Source: an uncultured Thermofilaceae archaeon (GTDB taxonomy: Archaea > Thermoproteota > Thermoprotei > Thermofilales > Thermofilaceae). Taken from it: 64,000 nucleotides of DNA. The position numbers were made by a program, and so were the translations under genes. The notes below the pieces were generated by a model. It saw nothing but the letters and a program-made list of their open reading frames with translations. It did not search any database and was not told the origin of the DNA. This document shows, in pieces, positions 40,896 to 50,317 of the stretch. The first letter of the stretch is position 1. Each line of letters begins with the position of its first letter. The stretch covers positions 1 through 64,000 of the forward strand of contig CALHPJ010000011.1 in the NCBI GenBank assembly GCA_938036345.1. The letters run 5' to 3'.

Positions 40896-42023
40896 TCATA
40901 GTTTCAACGTCTTCTTTGCTATTTTATCCACTGCCTTAAGGCCGCTCCCCGTGAGAGGAATATACACTCTTGAACCGGCGTCGAGGAGGCCCCCGGCTTT
41001 GATATCCTTTAGCGCCGCTACAGGGGTTGCTGAGGTTGGCTCCACGAAGACGCCTATTCTAGCTAGCAGCGAAAGGGCTTCCAAGGTTTTAGAGTCCTCG
41101 ACTACAATTGCGTCGCCGCCGGAAGCCTGCACAGCCTCAACTATCTGCCTGAGGCGGGGCGGGTTTGGTATCGCTATCCCGTCAGCGAAGGGTTCGGCGG
41201 GGGGTTCAGCCCCGTACGGGCCGTGCAGCGCATCGTAGACCGGCGTGTAGCCAGCTGCTTGCACCGCTATGATGGCCGGGACTTCATCGAGCAAGCCGAG
41301 CTCCTCTAGTTCGCAGAAGCCCCTATACACGCCGAGGAGCAGCCCGCCACTGCCCACTGGGACAACCACAGCGTCCGGGGGCCCGGTCTGCTCGAAGCAT
41401 TCGTATGCTAGGGTCTTCAGCCCCTCGATGAAGTATGGGTTCCACATGTGGCTAGCATACACTGAGTCACCCAGCTCGGCGAGGGCTCTCTCCCTGACAA
41501 GCGTGCGGCTCCCCTCGACCTCCACAAGCTCGGCGCCGTACAGGGAGATTTGCAGCTTCTTAGAGATAGGGGCGTTAGATGGCACGTAAACCCTGCACCG
41601 GATACCGGCGACGGCTGAGTAGGCGGCGACAGCGGCCCCAGCGTTGCCCGAGGAATCAATGACTATGCTCTTTACCCCTAACGCCTTTAGGTTTGAGAGC
41701 ATTGCGCTGGCTCCGCGGTCCTTAAACGAGCCCGTGGGGTTCATGAAATCGAGCTTCAGGATAACCTCGTAACCCTCGATGCGCCTGGTTAAAACCGGGG
41801 TAAAGCCTTCGCCGAGCGAAACGGTGCACCCGCTCTCAATCAAGGGTAGTAGCTCCCGGTAACGCCACATGCTCTTCTCCCCATCCTTCAGCTCGGTGAA
41901 GCGCGGCGGAGCAGAGCTCAGGTCCTTCACCACATCAAACGGCGCTCCACATGCGCACCTCCAGGCTAATGTTCTGGGAGCCTGCTTCGCACCACAGGAG
42001 CTGCAAGCCAGCCAAAATCGCAC
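40896..42023 (-). CDS. thrC: Threonine synthase family PLP enzyme
   Basis: A fold-type II PLP enzyme of 375 residues. An N-terminal zinc-ribbon-like segment (ACSSCGAKQ, WRCACGAPF) is followed by the PLP lysine motif MNPTGSFKDRGA (Lys near 101), the IDSSGNAGAAVAAY phosphate site near 126 and the VPVGSGGLLLG glycine loop. These match archaeal threonine synthase, which converts O-phosphohomoserine to threonine; related threonine dehydratases are the alternative. The GTG at 42023 lies about 25 nt from a TATA-like CTTATAGAG, so the transcript is probably leaderless. Confidence 0.85.
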   Translation of the reverse strand: MRFWLACSSCGAKQAPRTLAWRCACGAPFDVVKDLSSAPPRFTELKDGEKSMWRYRELLPLIESGCTVSLGEGFTPVLTRRIEGYEVILKLDFMNPTGSFKDRGASAMLSNLKALGVKSIVIDSSGNAGAAVAAYSAVAGIRCRVYVPSNAPISKKLQISLYGAELVEVEGSRTLVRERALAELGDSVYASHMWNPYFIEGLKTLAYECFEQTGPPDAVVVPVGSGGLLLGVYRGFCELEELGLLDEVPAIIAVQAAGYTPVYDALHGPYGAEPPAEPFADGIAIPNPPRLRQIVEAVQASGGDAIVVEDSKTLEALSLLARIGVFVEPTSATPVAALKDIKAGGLLDAGSRVYIPLTGSGLKAVDKIAKKTLKL

Positions 42024-42043
42024 GTGATTGTTTGTGGCAAATA

Positions 42044-42051
42044 CTCTATAA
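42044..42051. promoter_or_regulatory. TATA-like core shared by thrC and the ceramidase-like gene
   Basis: CTCTATAA on the plus strand (TTATAGAG on minus) sits 25 nt from the thrC GTG and upstream of the divergent hydrolase gene, suggesting a bidirectional promoter. Confidence 0.45.
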
Positions 42052-42163
42052 GGGTTCCGCAGCTGTTACGGTGGAGGCCGCTGAAGTTCAAGGGAAGCTG
42101 CTGGTCAGTGAATCAAGCAGCGCGCTTGCGTTTAACGTAAATACCTCCCCCCATTGGAAGCAT

Positions 42164-43471
42164 GTGATCAAGGCCGGTTCAAGCCGCAGGGTTATTACAC
42201 CCCCTCTAGGCGTACCCATGGGGGGTTACGCTGGTAGGCCGGGCCCCGCGGTGGGGGTGCACGATGATTTGCATGTAAGGGCTTTGGTTGTGAAGAGTGG
42301 GGACGACGCCTGCGCCGTGCTTTCCTTTGAGCTTCTCTATGTCACTCGGGATGTGGTCAGGGAGGTCAGAAAAACGGCTGAGGAAGAGGCGGGGATCCCA
42401 GCGGATGCCGTCACGGTAGCGGCGGTGCACACTCACTCTGGGCCATCGGTTATGGGTCTCCACGCGGAGGGTAGGGAGGACCTCCTCGAAACGTACGCGG
42501 CCTCCTTGCCGGATATCGCCTCCAGCGCCCTCGTCGATGCCGCTCAAAGTCTGACGGAGGTCAGCCTGAGGTTTGGCAAGGGGATAATCGATGGCCGGAC
42601 GGTTAACAGGAGGAAACCGTACTCAGGCCCCCTCGATAATGCGGTTGCAGCACTGTGCTTTGAACGGAGAGGGGGGTCCCCTATCGCAACCGTGGTCAAC
42701 TTCGCGTGCCATGCTGTTGTGCTGGGTCACAATAACCTGTTGATAAGCGCCGACTACCCGGGTTACGTTTCGCGAACGGTTGAGGAGCTCCTCGGGGGAG
42801 TATGCCTGTTCCTCAACGGAGCCTGCGGCGAAGTAAACCCACTGACGCCGGGCACAGTGATCGAGAGGGTCTACGACCGCAGTATGGGCACTTTCAGGGA
42901 TGCAGAGGAAATGGGCATGTCGGTTGCGTGCGAGGCCACCAAGGCTTTGCTAAGAGCTGGCTGCGTAAAGGATGCCGTGGTTAAAGTTGGGAGAGAAGCC
43001 GTGCGGCTTAAGGTGCGCAGCGTACCGGAGGTTCAGGCGAGCGACATGGAGGGCATTAAAGAGGAGCTAGTTAGAGCTGAGACTGCTGGCGATAAAGCTA
43101 GGGTTGAGCAGCTCAGGCTTAAAGTCGCTTTGATGAGGTGGCTGCTCAACGTTCGGAAGGGGCTGGAGGGGAGGGTGTGTGACGGCTTCTTGGCTACGGA
43201 GGTCCAGGCGATAAGGATAGGCGATGTAGCAATAGTGAGTTTCCCCGGCGAGCCGTTCGTTGAGCTCGGGCTGGCAGTGAAGCAATTCTCGCCAGCTGCG
43301 TTGACGATCATCGCCGGTTACGCGAACGACCCAATCGGGTACGTGCCCACCGATGAAGCCTTCGATGAGGGAGGATATGAAGTAACACCCCCGGCTTGCA
43401 TTTTGGAGAAAGGGGCTGCTCGGGCGTTAGTAGAAGCTGCCTGGCGGTTACTGCTGAAATTGTACGAGTAG
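42164..43471 (+). CDS. Neutral/alkaline ceramidase-like N-terminal domain hydrolase
   Basis: The GTG at 42164 gives a 435-residue protein starting VIKAGSSRRVITPPLGVPMGGYAGR, the standard N-terminus of this superfamily. Metal-ligand candidates are HDDLHVRALV (about 35), VAAVHTHSGPS (about 85) and NFACHAVVLG (about 182). FLNGACGEVNPL near 221 is also conserved, and a late segment SFPGEPFVELG closes the domain. Members include zinc amidases such as neutral ceramidase, but prokaryotic ones with this short form are mostly uncharacterised and may act on sugar-related amides. No signal peptide is seen, so it is probably cytoplasmic. The frame extends upstream, making a longer N-terminus possible. 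Confidence 0.8.
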   Translation: MIKAGSSRRVITPPLGVPMGGYAGRPGPAVGVHDDLHVRALVVKSGDDACAVLSFELLYVTRDVVREVRKTAEEEAGIPADAVTVAAVHTHSGPSVMGLHAEGREDLLETYAASLPDIASSALVDAAQSLTEVSLRFGKGIIDGRTVNRRKPYSGPLDNAVAALCFERRGGSPIATVVNFACHAVVLGHNNLLISADYPGYVSRTVEELLGGVCLFLNGACGEVNPLTPGTVIERVYDRSMGTFRDAEEMGMSVACEATKALLRAGCVKDAVVKVGREAVRLKVRSVPEVQASDMEGIKEELVRAETAGDKARVEQLRLKVALMRWLLNVRKGLEGRVCDGFLATEVQAIRIGDVAIVSFPGEPFVELGLAVKQFSPAALTIIAGYANDPIGYVPTDEAFDEGGYEVTPPACILEKGAARALVEAAWRLLLKLYE

Positions 43472-43589
43472 GGAGGGCCCGGCCGCGCGCCGGTGCGTAG
43501 CAGCAAGAAATAGCGTGGGAAGCCTCAGCACTAAAGTTCGAAGCCGAAAATGTATTGTAAAACCGTTTACAGACCAGCCAGCTCAGCTT

Positions 43590-44969
43590 TTAGAGCTTCA
43601 GCCACGGGTAAAGGGAGTGGAGCCTCTCCAGGCTTTTCGCTACGGCTTCAGATGGGTACTCGTACGGCTGGAGCTTTCCACTCAGGAATTCGTCGTACGC
43701 CTTTAAATCGAGAAGACCGTGCCCGCTAAAGTTGAACAGGATTACCCTCCTTTCACCTCTTCTCTTTGCCTCCAGCGCGAGATCCACGACGGCCTTTATC
43801 GCGTGCGCGGTTTCGGGAGCTGGCACGAATCCCTCAGTGCGAGCAAAGAGCTGGGCAGTATTGAAAACTTCAACCTGATTGTAGGCAACCGACTTGAACT
43901 TATTATGCTTAACGAGCAGGCACAACGTTGGGGCAGCGCCGTGGTATCTTAGTCCGCCAGCGTGAATGGGTGGTGGGATGAAGTCATGCCCTAACGTATG
44001 CATCTTGAGCAACGGCGTCAACCGAGCAGTATCGCCGTGGTCGTAAGTGTAAACACCCTTTGTCATTGAGGGGCACGCCGTAGGTTCAACAGCCACGAAC
44101 TGAGTGTCTGTTGGAGCTTTACCGGACACCTTCATGTAGTAGAAGGGGTAGGAGATACCAGCGAAATTGCTTCCGCCGCCTACGCAGCCGACAACATAGT
44201 CTGGGAATCTGTCGACGCCTTCTAGCTGCTTCATAGCCTCAAAACCCACGATTGTTTGGTGAAGCAGTACGTGGTTGAGCACGCTTCCAAGGCTGTACTT
44301 GGCGTCATCGTGGGTTGCCGCATCTTCTACCGCTTCGCTGATCGCGACTCCTAGGCTACCAGGGTGATCCGGCTCTCGCTCAAGCACGCTGCGACCCGCG
44401 TTCGTTCTCGTACTCGGGCTTGGGACAACCTCCGCCCCCCACAGCTGCATTAGAACCCGCCGGTAGGGCTTCTGCTCGTAGCTAACGCGAACCATGTATA
44501 TCGTACATTTCAGCCCGAAAAGGTTTGTCGCGAAGGCTAAAGCAGAACCCCACTGCCCCGCTCCGGTCTCGGTCGTAAGGCGCTCCACACCCTCCCTCAT
44601 ATTGTAGTAGGCTTGGGCGACTGCCGTGTTTGGCTTGTGCGAACCGGGCGGGCTCATTCCCTCGTACTTATAGTAAATTTCGGCGGGAGTCCCTAAAGCC
44701 CTCTCAAGCCTGTAGGCCCTAAACAATGGCGTCGGCCTCCACAGCCTGTAGACTTCCAGCACCTCGTCTGGAATGGGTATAAACCGCTCCTGGGACATTT
44801 CCTGGCGGATCAATTCTCCGGGGAAAATCGCCTCGAGATCGCTGGGCGACACGGGCTCGCCCGTAGGCTTCAGAGGTGGGGGTAGGGGTTCGGGGAGGTC
44901 GGGGAGAATATTGTACCAGTAGCGCGGGAGCTCATCTTCCTCTACCAGGATCTTGTATCTCGGCATCAC
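43590..44969 (-). CDS. trpB2: TrpB2-type tryptophan synthase beta chain
   Basis: The 459-residue sequence is the longer TrpB2 class: an extended N-terminus ([31 protein letters not shown] in segments), the PLP lysine in [13 protein letters not shown] (about 130), the [12 protein letters not shown] motif and [12 protein letters not shown] phosphate loop. TrpB2 condenses indole with serine and often works without TrpA; no trpA or other trp genes are nearby. The promoter contains TTTAAAAT about 25-30 nt before the transcript start. It diverges from an ACT-domain regulator, which may control it. Confidence 0.93.
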   Translation of the reverse strand: MMPRYKILVEEDELPRYWYNILPDLPEPLPPPLKPTGEPVSPSDLEAIFPGELIRQEMSQERFIPIPDEVLEVYRLWRPTPLFRAYRLERALGTPAEIYYKYEGMSPPGSHKPNTAVAQAYYNMREGVERLTTETGAGQWGSALAFATNLFGLKCTIYMVRVSYEQKPYRRVLMQLWGAEVVPSPSTRTNAGRSVLEREPDHPGSLGVAISEAVEDAATHDDAKYSLGSVLNHVLLHQTIVGFEAMKQLEGVDRFPDYVVGCVGGGSNFAGISYPFYYMKVSGKAPTDTQFVAVEPTACPSMTKGVYTYDHGDTARLTPLLKMHTLGHDFIPPPIHAGGLRYHGAAPTLCLLVKHNKFKSVAYNQVEVFNTAQLFARTEGFVPAPETAHAIKAVVDLALEAKRRGERRVILFNFSGHGLLDLKAYDEFLSGKLQPYEYPSEAVAKSLERLHSLYPWLKL

Positions 44970-45085
44970 ACACCTGGAGAGTTGCCTAGGTTATCTTTTT
45001 CTGATTTTAAACATTCATCGATCCGAAAAGGCACTTTATTCTGTAAGATAAACCTTTAAAGTGGAAATCTGTATATTTTAATACA

Positions 45086-45616
45086 ATGAGGTTGTGGGAT
45101 GAGGTCGAGAGGGAATTCGGCAGAAGTGAATCTAAGAAGAGGGTTGTTGTAACTCTTTTAATGCATGGCTTAAGCATAAAGGAGAAGGAGCGCGGAGGTA
45201 GAAGGGTCTCGGGTATATTTCTGGGCGACATACCTGTCCCCTACAAAAGCGTCTCGCAGGTGTGCGGGGTTGATTGGAGGACTGTGAAGGAGGCGGTGGA
45301 CGCGATTAGGAGGAATACATTCCTTAGAGAATTTTTTGCGAAGGTGGAAAACGCGGGGCCTTTTCTCAGGGGGGTCACTAAACTCCTAGGTTACAGGTGT
45401 ATAGTTGTAGAAACCGTTAGGGATCAACCGGGCATCCTCGCCTACATCTCGGGTCTACTTGCGGAGAAGAACATCAACATCCTGCAGGTAGTAGCGGAGC
45501 ACCCCCTATTAGTGCGGAGCCCGAAGCTCTACGTGATTATTGAGGGGGAGGTTCCCGGCGATTTCGTACCGAAAGCTCTGCATCACCAAGCAATTAGAAG
45601 CGTCACTGTGTACTAA
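45086..45616 (+). CDS. ACT-domain regulator of amino acid metabolism (COG2150-like)
   Basis: A 176-residue protein with an N-terminal HTH-like region (residues 1-75, EREFGRSESKKRVVVTLLMHGLS and YKSVSQVCGVDWRTVKEAVDAIRR in order) and a C-terminal ACT domain (about 108-176, VVETVRDQPGILAYISGLLAEKNINIL). This combination is typical of archaeal predicted regulators of amino acid metabolism. It diverges from trpB2 over 116 bp with TATA-like elements on both strands, so tryptophan- or serine-responsive control of trpB2 is a reasonable inference. The ligand is unknown. Confidence 0.82.
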   Translation: MRLWDEVEREFGRSESKKRVVVTLLMHGLSIKEKERGGRRVSGIFLGDIPVPYKSVSQVCGVDWRTVKEAVDAIRRNTFLREFFAKVENAGPFLRGVTKLLGYRCIVVETVRDQPGILAYISGLLAEKNINILQVVAEHPLLVRSPKLYVIIEGEVPGDFVPKALHHQAIRSVTVY

Positions 45617-45628
45617 ATCCCTCTTAGA

Positions 45629-45650
45629 GCGCCGAAATCGGCGCCTTCTT
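45629..45650 (+). terminator. Hairpin downstream of ACT regulator
   Basis: GCGCCG-AAAT-CGGCGC (45629-45644) followed by a pyrimidine-rich stretch lies 13 nt after the stop codon. It may act in termination or 3'-end stability. The remaining 230 bp to the next gene show only a TATA-like CCTTTTTAG near 45806. Confidence 0.4.
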
Positions 45651-45877
45651 CCGGGCTCCAGCTGCTTCCTGCCGATGCTAGGTCCAGCTACCACACCCCC
45701 AGCAGCAAGCACTCTCCTCCTCTTTTCCGGTTACCCGCAGCTCCTATGCAATTACACTATTGAGTCTCGCCTCCGGTCCTCGTTTTCTACATTTAACGCA
45801 TATCCTTTTTAGCAAGCGGGGTTTCCAATTACCGGTGGCTGTTTACGAGCTTTAGCGAGATACTTGAGGCATACCGC

Positions 45878-46213
45878 TTGAAGCTTATCGAAGCTATAAC
45901 CTTTCTCACAGCCTTCATTGAGATGAAGGAGGATTCTAATCTGCTGAGAGCAGCTGCAGTGCTCATCGATGCGAGCGAGCAGACGTACGCTCCACTAGCT
46001 GCTTACGGGCAGGCTATACTAGCTGCTATATGCTTTGAAGCTGGAGTAAGGTTACGGGAAAGGGTCTGGCAACTTAGGAAAAGAGGGTTGGAGGAGGAGG
46101 ACCTAGAGTACGTTTACGATATTAGGGCTTACCTGAAGAGAATCGCCGACTCCATAGAAAGTGGAGAATACGAGAAGAGCTACGAGCTAATGCTTAGCCG
46201 TCGCGGCAAGTAG
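45878..46213 (+). CDS. Small helical hypothetical protein
   Basis: A 111-residue protein, entirely helical in appearance, with no family I recognise. It opens with KLIEAITFLTAFIEMKEDSN, has an Ala-rich middle (YGQAILAAICFEAGVRLRERV) and a charged C-terminus (EEDLEYVYDIRAYLKRIADS). The given start is TTG at 45878; the same frame stays open upstream (SFSEILEAYR) without a usual start codon, so the true N-terminus may be longer with a rare start. Coding is supported by its composition and a strand-consistent frame. Confidence 0.5.
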   Translation: MKLIEAITFLTAFIEMKEDSNLLRAAAVLIDASEQTYAPLAAYGQAILAAICFEAGVRLRERVWQLRKRGLEEEDLEYVYDIRAYLKRIADSIESGEYEKSYELMLSRRGK

Positions 46214-46484
46214 CGGCTTTCCCTCGAGCTATAAATAATAGCTTAGGCCGGGCAACGGGTAATACTTGCAACTTTGGAACAGCTTGCACACAGGGCTCTC
46301 ACACCGCCAAGTAATAACTAAACATCCTAGCTCCAAATCTATAAGCAGCTTTCTTGAGTTACTTTATAAAACTTAATATTTATGAAAGCATTTTAAAGTA
46401 CTTCGCCTTCCTGTTTTCGGCGCATCTAAGCTTAACTAGGCACAATGCTTAAAAACGGAAGTTGGAAGCCGTTTCGGTGAAGGT

Positions 46485-47849
46485 TTGACATTCCCCTATC
46501 CTGCTGAGGAGGTAATCCTGAGGGCTAAACCCAAAGTTACGATAGCACTTGTCCTAATAAATGTCGCAGTGTACGCTTTAACAAGCTTGGACTACTCTTT
46601 CTTACAGATATCGGAGCAGTGGTTATGGTGGGGGGCTTTCATACCGGCGTACCTCAGCAATTGGCGCCAAGCGTACAGGATACTCACGTCGATGTTCTTG
46701 CACGCCAACATTGTCCACATCTTCTTCAACATGCTTTTCCTCTACAACTTCGGCAGACAGGTGGAAGCGGCCCTAGGGGGTAAGCGCTACCTGCTTCTGT
46801 ACTTTGGGTCCGGCTTGGCGGCCGAGGTCTTCCACACGGCTTTTATCCCCATTGAAGGGCCGCTTTCAGTCGTTACACCAGCGATTGGCGCTTCTGGAGC
46901 CATCAGTGGCGTACTAGGCGCGTACCTGCTGCTTTTCCCAGGAAGTAGGCTCTCTATGTGCTTTTTTTACCTGTTTTTCCCGATCTGCATAACAACCAGC
47001 GCCGCTGCTTACCTGGTCTTCTGGTTCGCGATGCAGGTGCTACAAGGCTACGCTGGAGCAAGCGCAGGTGTGGCAGTTTTCGCCCACGCGGGGGGCTTCC
47101 TAGGCGGCATGGCGCTTCTACCTTACGTTCTCGATAAACACAGGCATAGGCTGCTGAGATCGCTTACTGCTTCGCGTAGGGCCTTAAAGTACCTTTTCCT
47201 TGGCCACGCAGGATTGGGGCCTTTAGGTAAGCTCGTCCTCATCGCCTTGATCGCGGCTACCGCTGCCGGAGGAGTGTACTCCGCGTTTTACTCTCATGTG
47301 CTGGAGGTGCCCATCAAGGTGCTGGCTTTCAAAGTAGAGTATAGGACATGTGAGCCGGGCGGCGCTCCCTGCGTGGATGGGTATGATGAAGACGTCGTAA
47401 TACTTAGGGTGGACGGTGAGCCTCAGCTTGCAACGCAGATAACCACTAGCAGCGTAAGGATACTGTACAACAGGCTTAGCGCGATTGGCGCCATATATCA
47501 CAGGGCTTACGCTGGAACAGGTAAGGTCATAGAGTGGAGCGGGGCAAGAAAAGTGATGGGTATAGACGTTGCAATAGACGTCAAGATGGACGTGGTCTAC
47601 GATAAATACGGTGTCATTGAACAGGCCAAGGGCGCTCTGCGGACGGATGTGTTGGTATGCGCAGCCAATATATGCAGGGTGGGGGGAACGGGAACATATA
47701 CTTTCGAAGTGAACCCACTTTACAGCCACAGGAGGTCAGAAACCCTCTCCTCATTGGTAACGTTGCTCGCCGTAGCGTCGCTGCTCACATGCGCTATTTC
47801 AATCGATAACGTCGTTAGGAAATCCCACGAGCTCGAAATAATCGCGTGA
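46485..47849 (+). CDS. Rhomboid-family intramembrane serine protease
   Basis: A 454-residue membrane protein. Residues 15-225 form the six-helix rhomboid core: LTSMFLHANIVHIFFNMLFLYNFG in two parts (helix 2 histidines), the catalytic serine motif IGASGAISGVLGAY (about 140) and the catalytic histidine in FAHAGGFLGGMA (about 205). After another hydrophobic segment (about 245-265) comes an extracytoplasmic beta-rich domain of about 150 residues, then a final transmembrane segment (about 425-445). The TTG start follows GGTGAAGG. Its end overlaps the MFS gene by 4 nt. Substrates unknown. Confidence 0.9.
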   Translation: MTFPYPAEEVILRAKPKVTIALVLINVAVYALTSLDYSFLQISEQWLWWGAFIPAYLSNWRQAYRILTSMFLHANIVHIFFNMLFLYNFGRQVEAALGGKRYLLLYFGSGLAAEVFHTAFIPIEGPLSVVTPAIGASGAISGVLGAYLLLFPGSRLSMCFFYLFFPICITTSAAAYLVFWFAMQVLQGYAGASAGVAVFAHAGGFLGGMALLPYVLDKHRHRLLRSLTASRRALKYLFLGHAGLGPLGKLVLIALIAATAAGGVYSAFYSHVLEVPIKVLAFKVEYRTCEPGGAPCVDGYDEDVVILRVDGEPQLATQITTSSVRILYNRLSAIGAIYHRAYAGTGKVIEWSGARKVMGIDVAIDVKMDVVYDKYGVIEQAKGALRTDVLVCAANICRVGGTGTYTFEVNPLYSHRRSETLSSLVTLLAVASLLTCAISIDNVVRKSHELEIIA

Positions 47850-49012
47850 AAAGCATGAAAAACGACAGCAGGAAAACCTTCCTACTTTTCATTGTCTCTT
47901 CCTCACTAGCCTCCCTATCCCACTCACTGTGGTACACGCTTTTCCCACTCCACTTGGAGCGCAGGGGGTTTCAGCTGTGGGAAATAGGTTTCGCCTCGAG
48001 CCTCATTACAACGCTTTCCTTCATACTCGCACTGCCCGCGGGGCTTATAGTCGATATGATACCCATCCGGTTTTCGCTTGTTCTAGCTGCTATAGCTCAG
48101 ACCGCGATGCTCCATGTGCTTAAAGGCGCCACCGCATCGCTGTTGGCAGCCTCCATAACGGTCTACACGTTTTTCGTCACCCTCCGGGGACAGGCCTCTC
48201 TGCGACTTCTTTCAAGGCTCGGCTCCCGAGGATGGGCTCTCAAGTACTCAGCTTTCCTTTTCCTCTCGAGCCTGACGAATGTGATAGGGCCCTACCTCTC
48301 AGGCTTAATCGTCCAGCAAGCCGGTTTCAACGAGCTTTTCACGATCAGCGAAGCTGTGCTGTTAGCATCGGCGCCCGTCGCCGCGACGGTGAGCTTTCGC
48401 GAATCGAGACAGGGGCATACCTCAAGGCTGAGGGTAGTCTGGCGTACAGCGCACAGTTCAGAGCTGTTGCTGCTAACGTTTTCGCTAGCGCTTCATGATT
48501 TTTCGGTTTTCAGCGTGATGTCTTACACGACGCTTTTCCAGTTGAACGTGCTGGGGCTTACACCGTACGAGGTCGGCTCTCTCGTGTCGCTGGGTTCTGC
48601 GGTTTCCCTTGCATCGCAGCTTCTCGCGGGGTATTTCACCGATAGGATCGGCGCGAAAGCCGCACTCGCACTCCACTACGCTGGCGTCTCCGCAGGTTAC
48701 GCACTTATGGGGTTTAGCCGCGACCTCAAAAGCCTAGTCGCGGCTGTTATTGTGCAGAACATAGCTTTCCCGTTCGACATGCCCGCCAGGCGAAAGATCC
48801 TGACTTTCCTGGCACACGAGAGCGTCGTAGCCACTGTAAATGGGCTTTCGGATTTGGTCGTGGGAGCGGTAACGCTTCCCTCCCCCCTCCTTGGAGGCTA
48901 CCTGTGGAATGCTGCAGGCCCCCGCGCGATGCTGGTATGCGGCGCTGCTCTCAACCTAACGGCATTAGCGCCTTTAGCCATGCTTAGAGAGAAGCGAGAA
49001 ATAACACCGTAA
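47846..49012 (+). CDS. Major facilitator superfamily transporter
   Basis: A 388-residue polytopic protein with about 11-12 hydrophobic segments and the MFS loop-like motif AGYFTDRIGAKAALA after the seventh helix. The N-terminal half includes SLASLSHSLWYTLFPLHLERRGFQLWEIGF in segments, as in MFS drug-efflux-like members. The GTG start overlaps the rhomboid gene by 4 nt, so the two are coupled. Substrate cannot be inferred. Confidence 0.88.
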   Translation: MKSMKNDSRKTFLLFIVSSSLASLSHSLWYTLFPLHLERRGFQLWEIGFASSLITTLSFILALPAGLIVDMIPIRFSLVLAAIAQTAMLHVLKGATASLLAASITVYTFFVTLRGQASLRLLSRLGSRGWALKYSAFLFLSSLTNVIGPYLSGLIVQQAGFNELFTISEAVLLASAPVAATVSFRESRQGHTSRLRVVWRTAHSSELLLLTFSLALHDFSVFSVMSYTTLFQLNVLGLTPYEVGSLVSLGSAVSLASQLLAGYFTDRIGAKAALALHYAGVSAGYALMGFSRDLKSLVAAVIVQNIAFPFDMPARRKILTFLAHESVVATVNGLSDLVVGAVTLPSPLLGGYLWNAAGPRAMLVCGAALNLTALAPLAMLREKREITP

Positions 49013-49137
49013 CACTTAAACCACATGTGGAGAGCTGCATAGTTCCTCACGGCTCTAAGCTGCGCTGAAGCGTTTTTCCGGCAGTTAAATATGCAACCGC
49101 GGAAAACGCTTATTTTTTAAAAGACTAAGGGGGAGTC

Positions 49138-50280
49138 ATGTTTGAGAGGCCCGCTGAGCTTACTCTGCTTCAAAGAACTTCCGAGCCTTCCATTACGGTT
49201 ATAATCCCGTCCTACAGAGGTGGGCCAAACCTGGTTAAGTTAGCTAGGAGACTGCTTGAGGGTAGCTACCGGCGAGCGGAGGTTTTGGTAGTTGTGGACG
49301 AGCCCTCCGGCGGTCTTCTCGAGGAGCTATCCTCCATAGGGGGTTGCAGGATTATCGCTAGGGGGTGGAGGCTTGGGAAAGTTAGCGCGCTTAACACGGC
49401 CTTAAAGCTCTCTCGGGGCGAGCTGGTAGTATTCCTCGACGACGACGTTGCGGTTGAGGATCCAGAGTTCCTTCGGAAAATAGCTGAGGCTATGGAGGGG
49501 TACGACGTCGGTGATATCAAGAAAGTCGTGATCGGCCAGGGTTTGCTGGCGAAGCTTATCCACGTAGAGTACGTCGCTTACAATTTCGCTAGTAAGCTCA
49601 TGGCTAAGGCTGCTGGGAGGTCGATAGCGGTTAACGGAGCTGCATTCGCGATGAGGAAGAAAGCTGTAGAAGAATTGGGCAGCTTCTCCCCGGTTGTTTC
49701 CGAGGACTTCGACATCATGCTGCGCTCCTTCCGCGCTGGCCATAGGTTCACCTACATCGATTCGACCTACGTACTCAACTACGCGCCAACCAGCTGGAGC
49801 AAATGGCTGAAGCAGAGGAAACGATGGGCAATTGGCGTTGCCCTCTTTGTGAGGGAGAATTTCAGAGAGCTGTGCGGAGCTTTCGCCAAAATGCCGCAGG
49901 CACTTATCCCGGGTCTCCTCTTCTCGCTCCCCTCCCTGATAACCTCGATGCTGGTAACACTCCTTCGGAACCAGCTTTACGGTAAAGCGGCGTACGTTGT
50001 TCTCCTTTCGCTGTCCTCGCTGCTAGAAAAACTCGTTCCGGCAGCAGCTGTGATAACGGTAGGCCTCCACCTCACGTACGTAGTGCCGGTGCTGCTTACG
50101 GCTGTGCTGCTGGCTTGTCTCCACTGCGCCGCTGCAAGAATAATCAGAGTGAAAGCCTACGTCTACCTGTACCCGCTCTACTTGCTCGTGTACCAGCCAG
50201 TTTGGTTCACGATCCTTATGGCCGGTTTCCTGAGGGTCCTGCTTTTTAGAAAAACCAACGTGGAGGACTGGGTTGTTTAG
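49138..50280 (+). CDS. Membrane-associated processive glycosyltransferase, family 2
   Basis: A 380-residue GT-A fold enzyme. ITVIIPSYRGG (about 20) opens the nucleotide-sugar domain, VFLDDDVAV (about 100) gives the DxD site, SEDFDIMLRSF (about 188) the base region and KQRKRWAIG (about 222) the QxxRW motif of processive enzymes. Three or four hydrophobic segments follow (about 255-370). It likely extends a polysaccharide or glycolipid at the membrane. A GGGGGAG Shine-Dalgarno lies just before the ATG and a TTTTTTAAAAG box further upstream. Confidence 0.9.
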   Translation: MFERPAELTLLQRTSEPSITVIIPSYRGGPNLVKLARRLLEGSYRRAEVLVVVDEPSGGLLEELSSIGGCRIIARGWRLGKVSALNTALKLSRGELVVFLDDDVAVEDPEFLRKIAEAMEGYDVGDIKKVVIGQGLLAKLIHVEYVAYNFASKLMAKAAGRSIAVNGAAFAMRKKAVEELGSFSPVVSEDFDIMLRSFRAGHRFTYIDSTYVLNYAPTSWSKWLKQRKRWAIGVALFVRENFRELCGAFAKMPQALIPGLLFSLPSLITSMLVTLLRNQLYGKAAYVVLLSLSSLLEKLVPAAAVITVGLHLTYVVPVLLTAVLLACLHCAAARIIRVKAYVYLYPLYLLVYQPVWFTILMAGFLRVLLFRKTNVEDWVV

Positions 50281-50317
50281 GGTGCCATAGCGCCAGGGGG
50301 AACTAGGTCGAGGCGGA

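Noticed and set aside
45509-45812. Two short open frames between the ACT regulator and the hypothetical gene
   Set aside because: Both overlap the regulator in other frames, have no start signals and no similarity.
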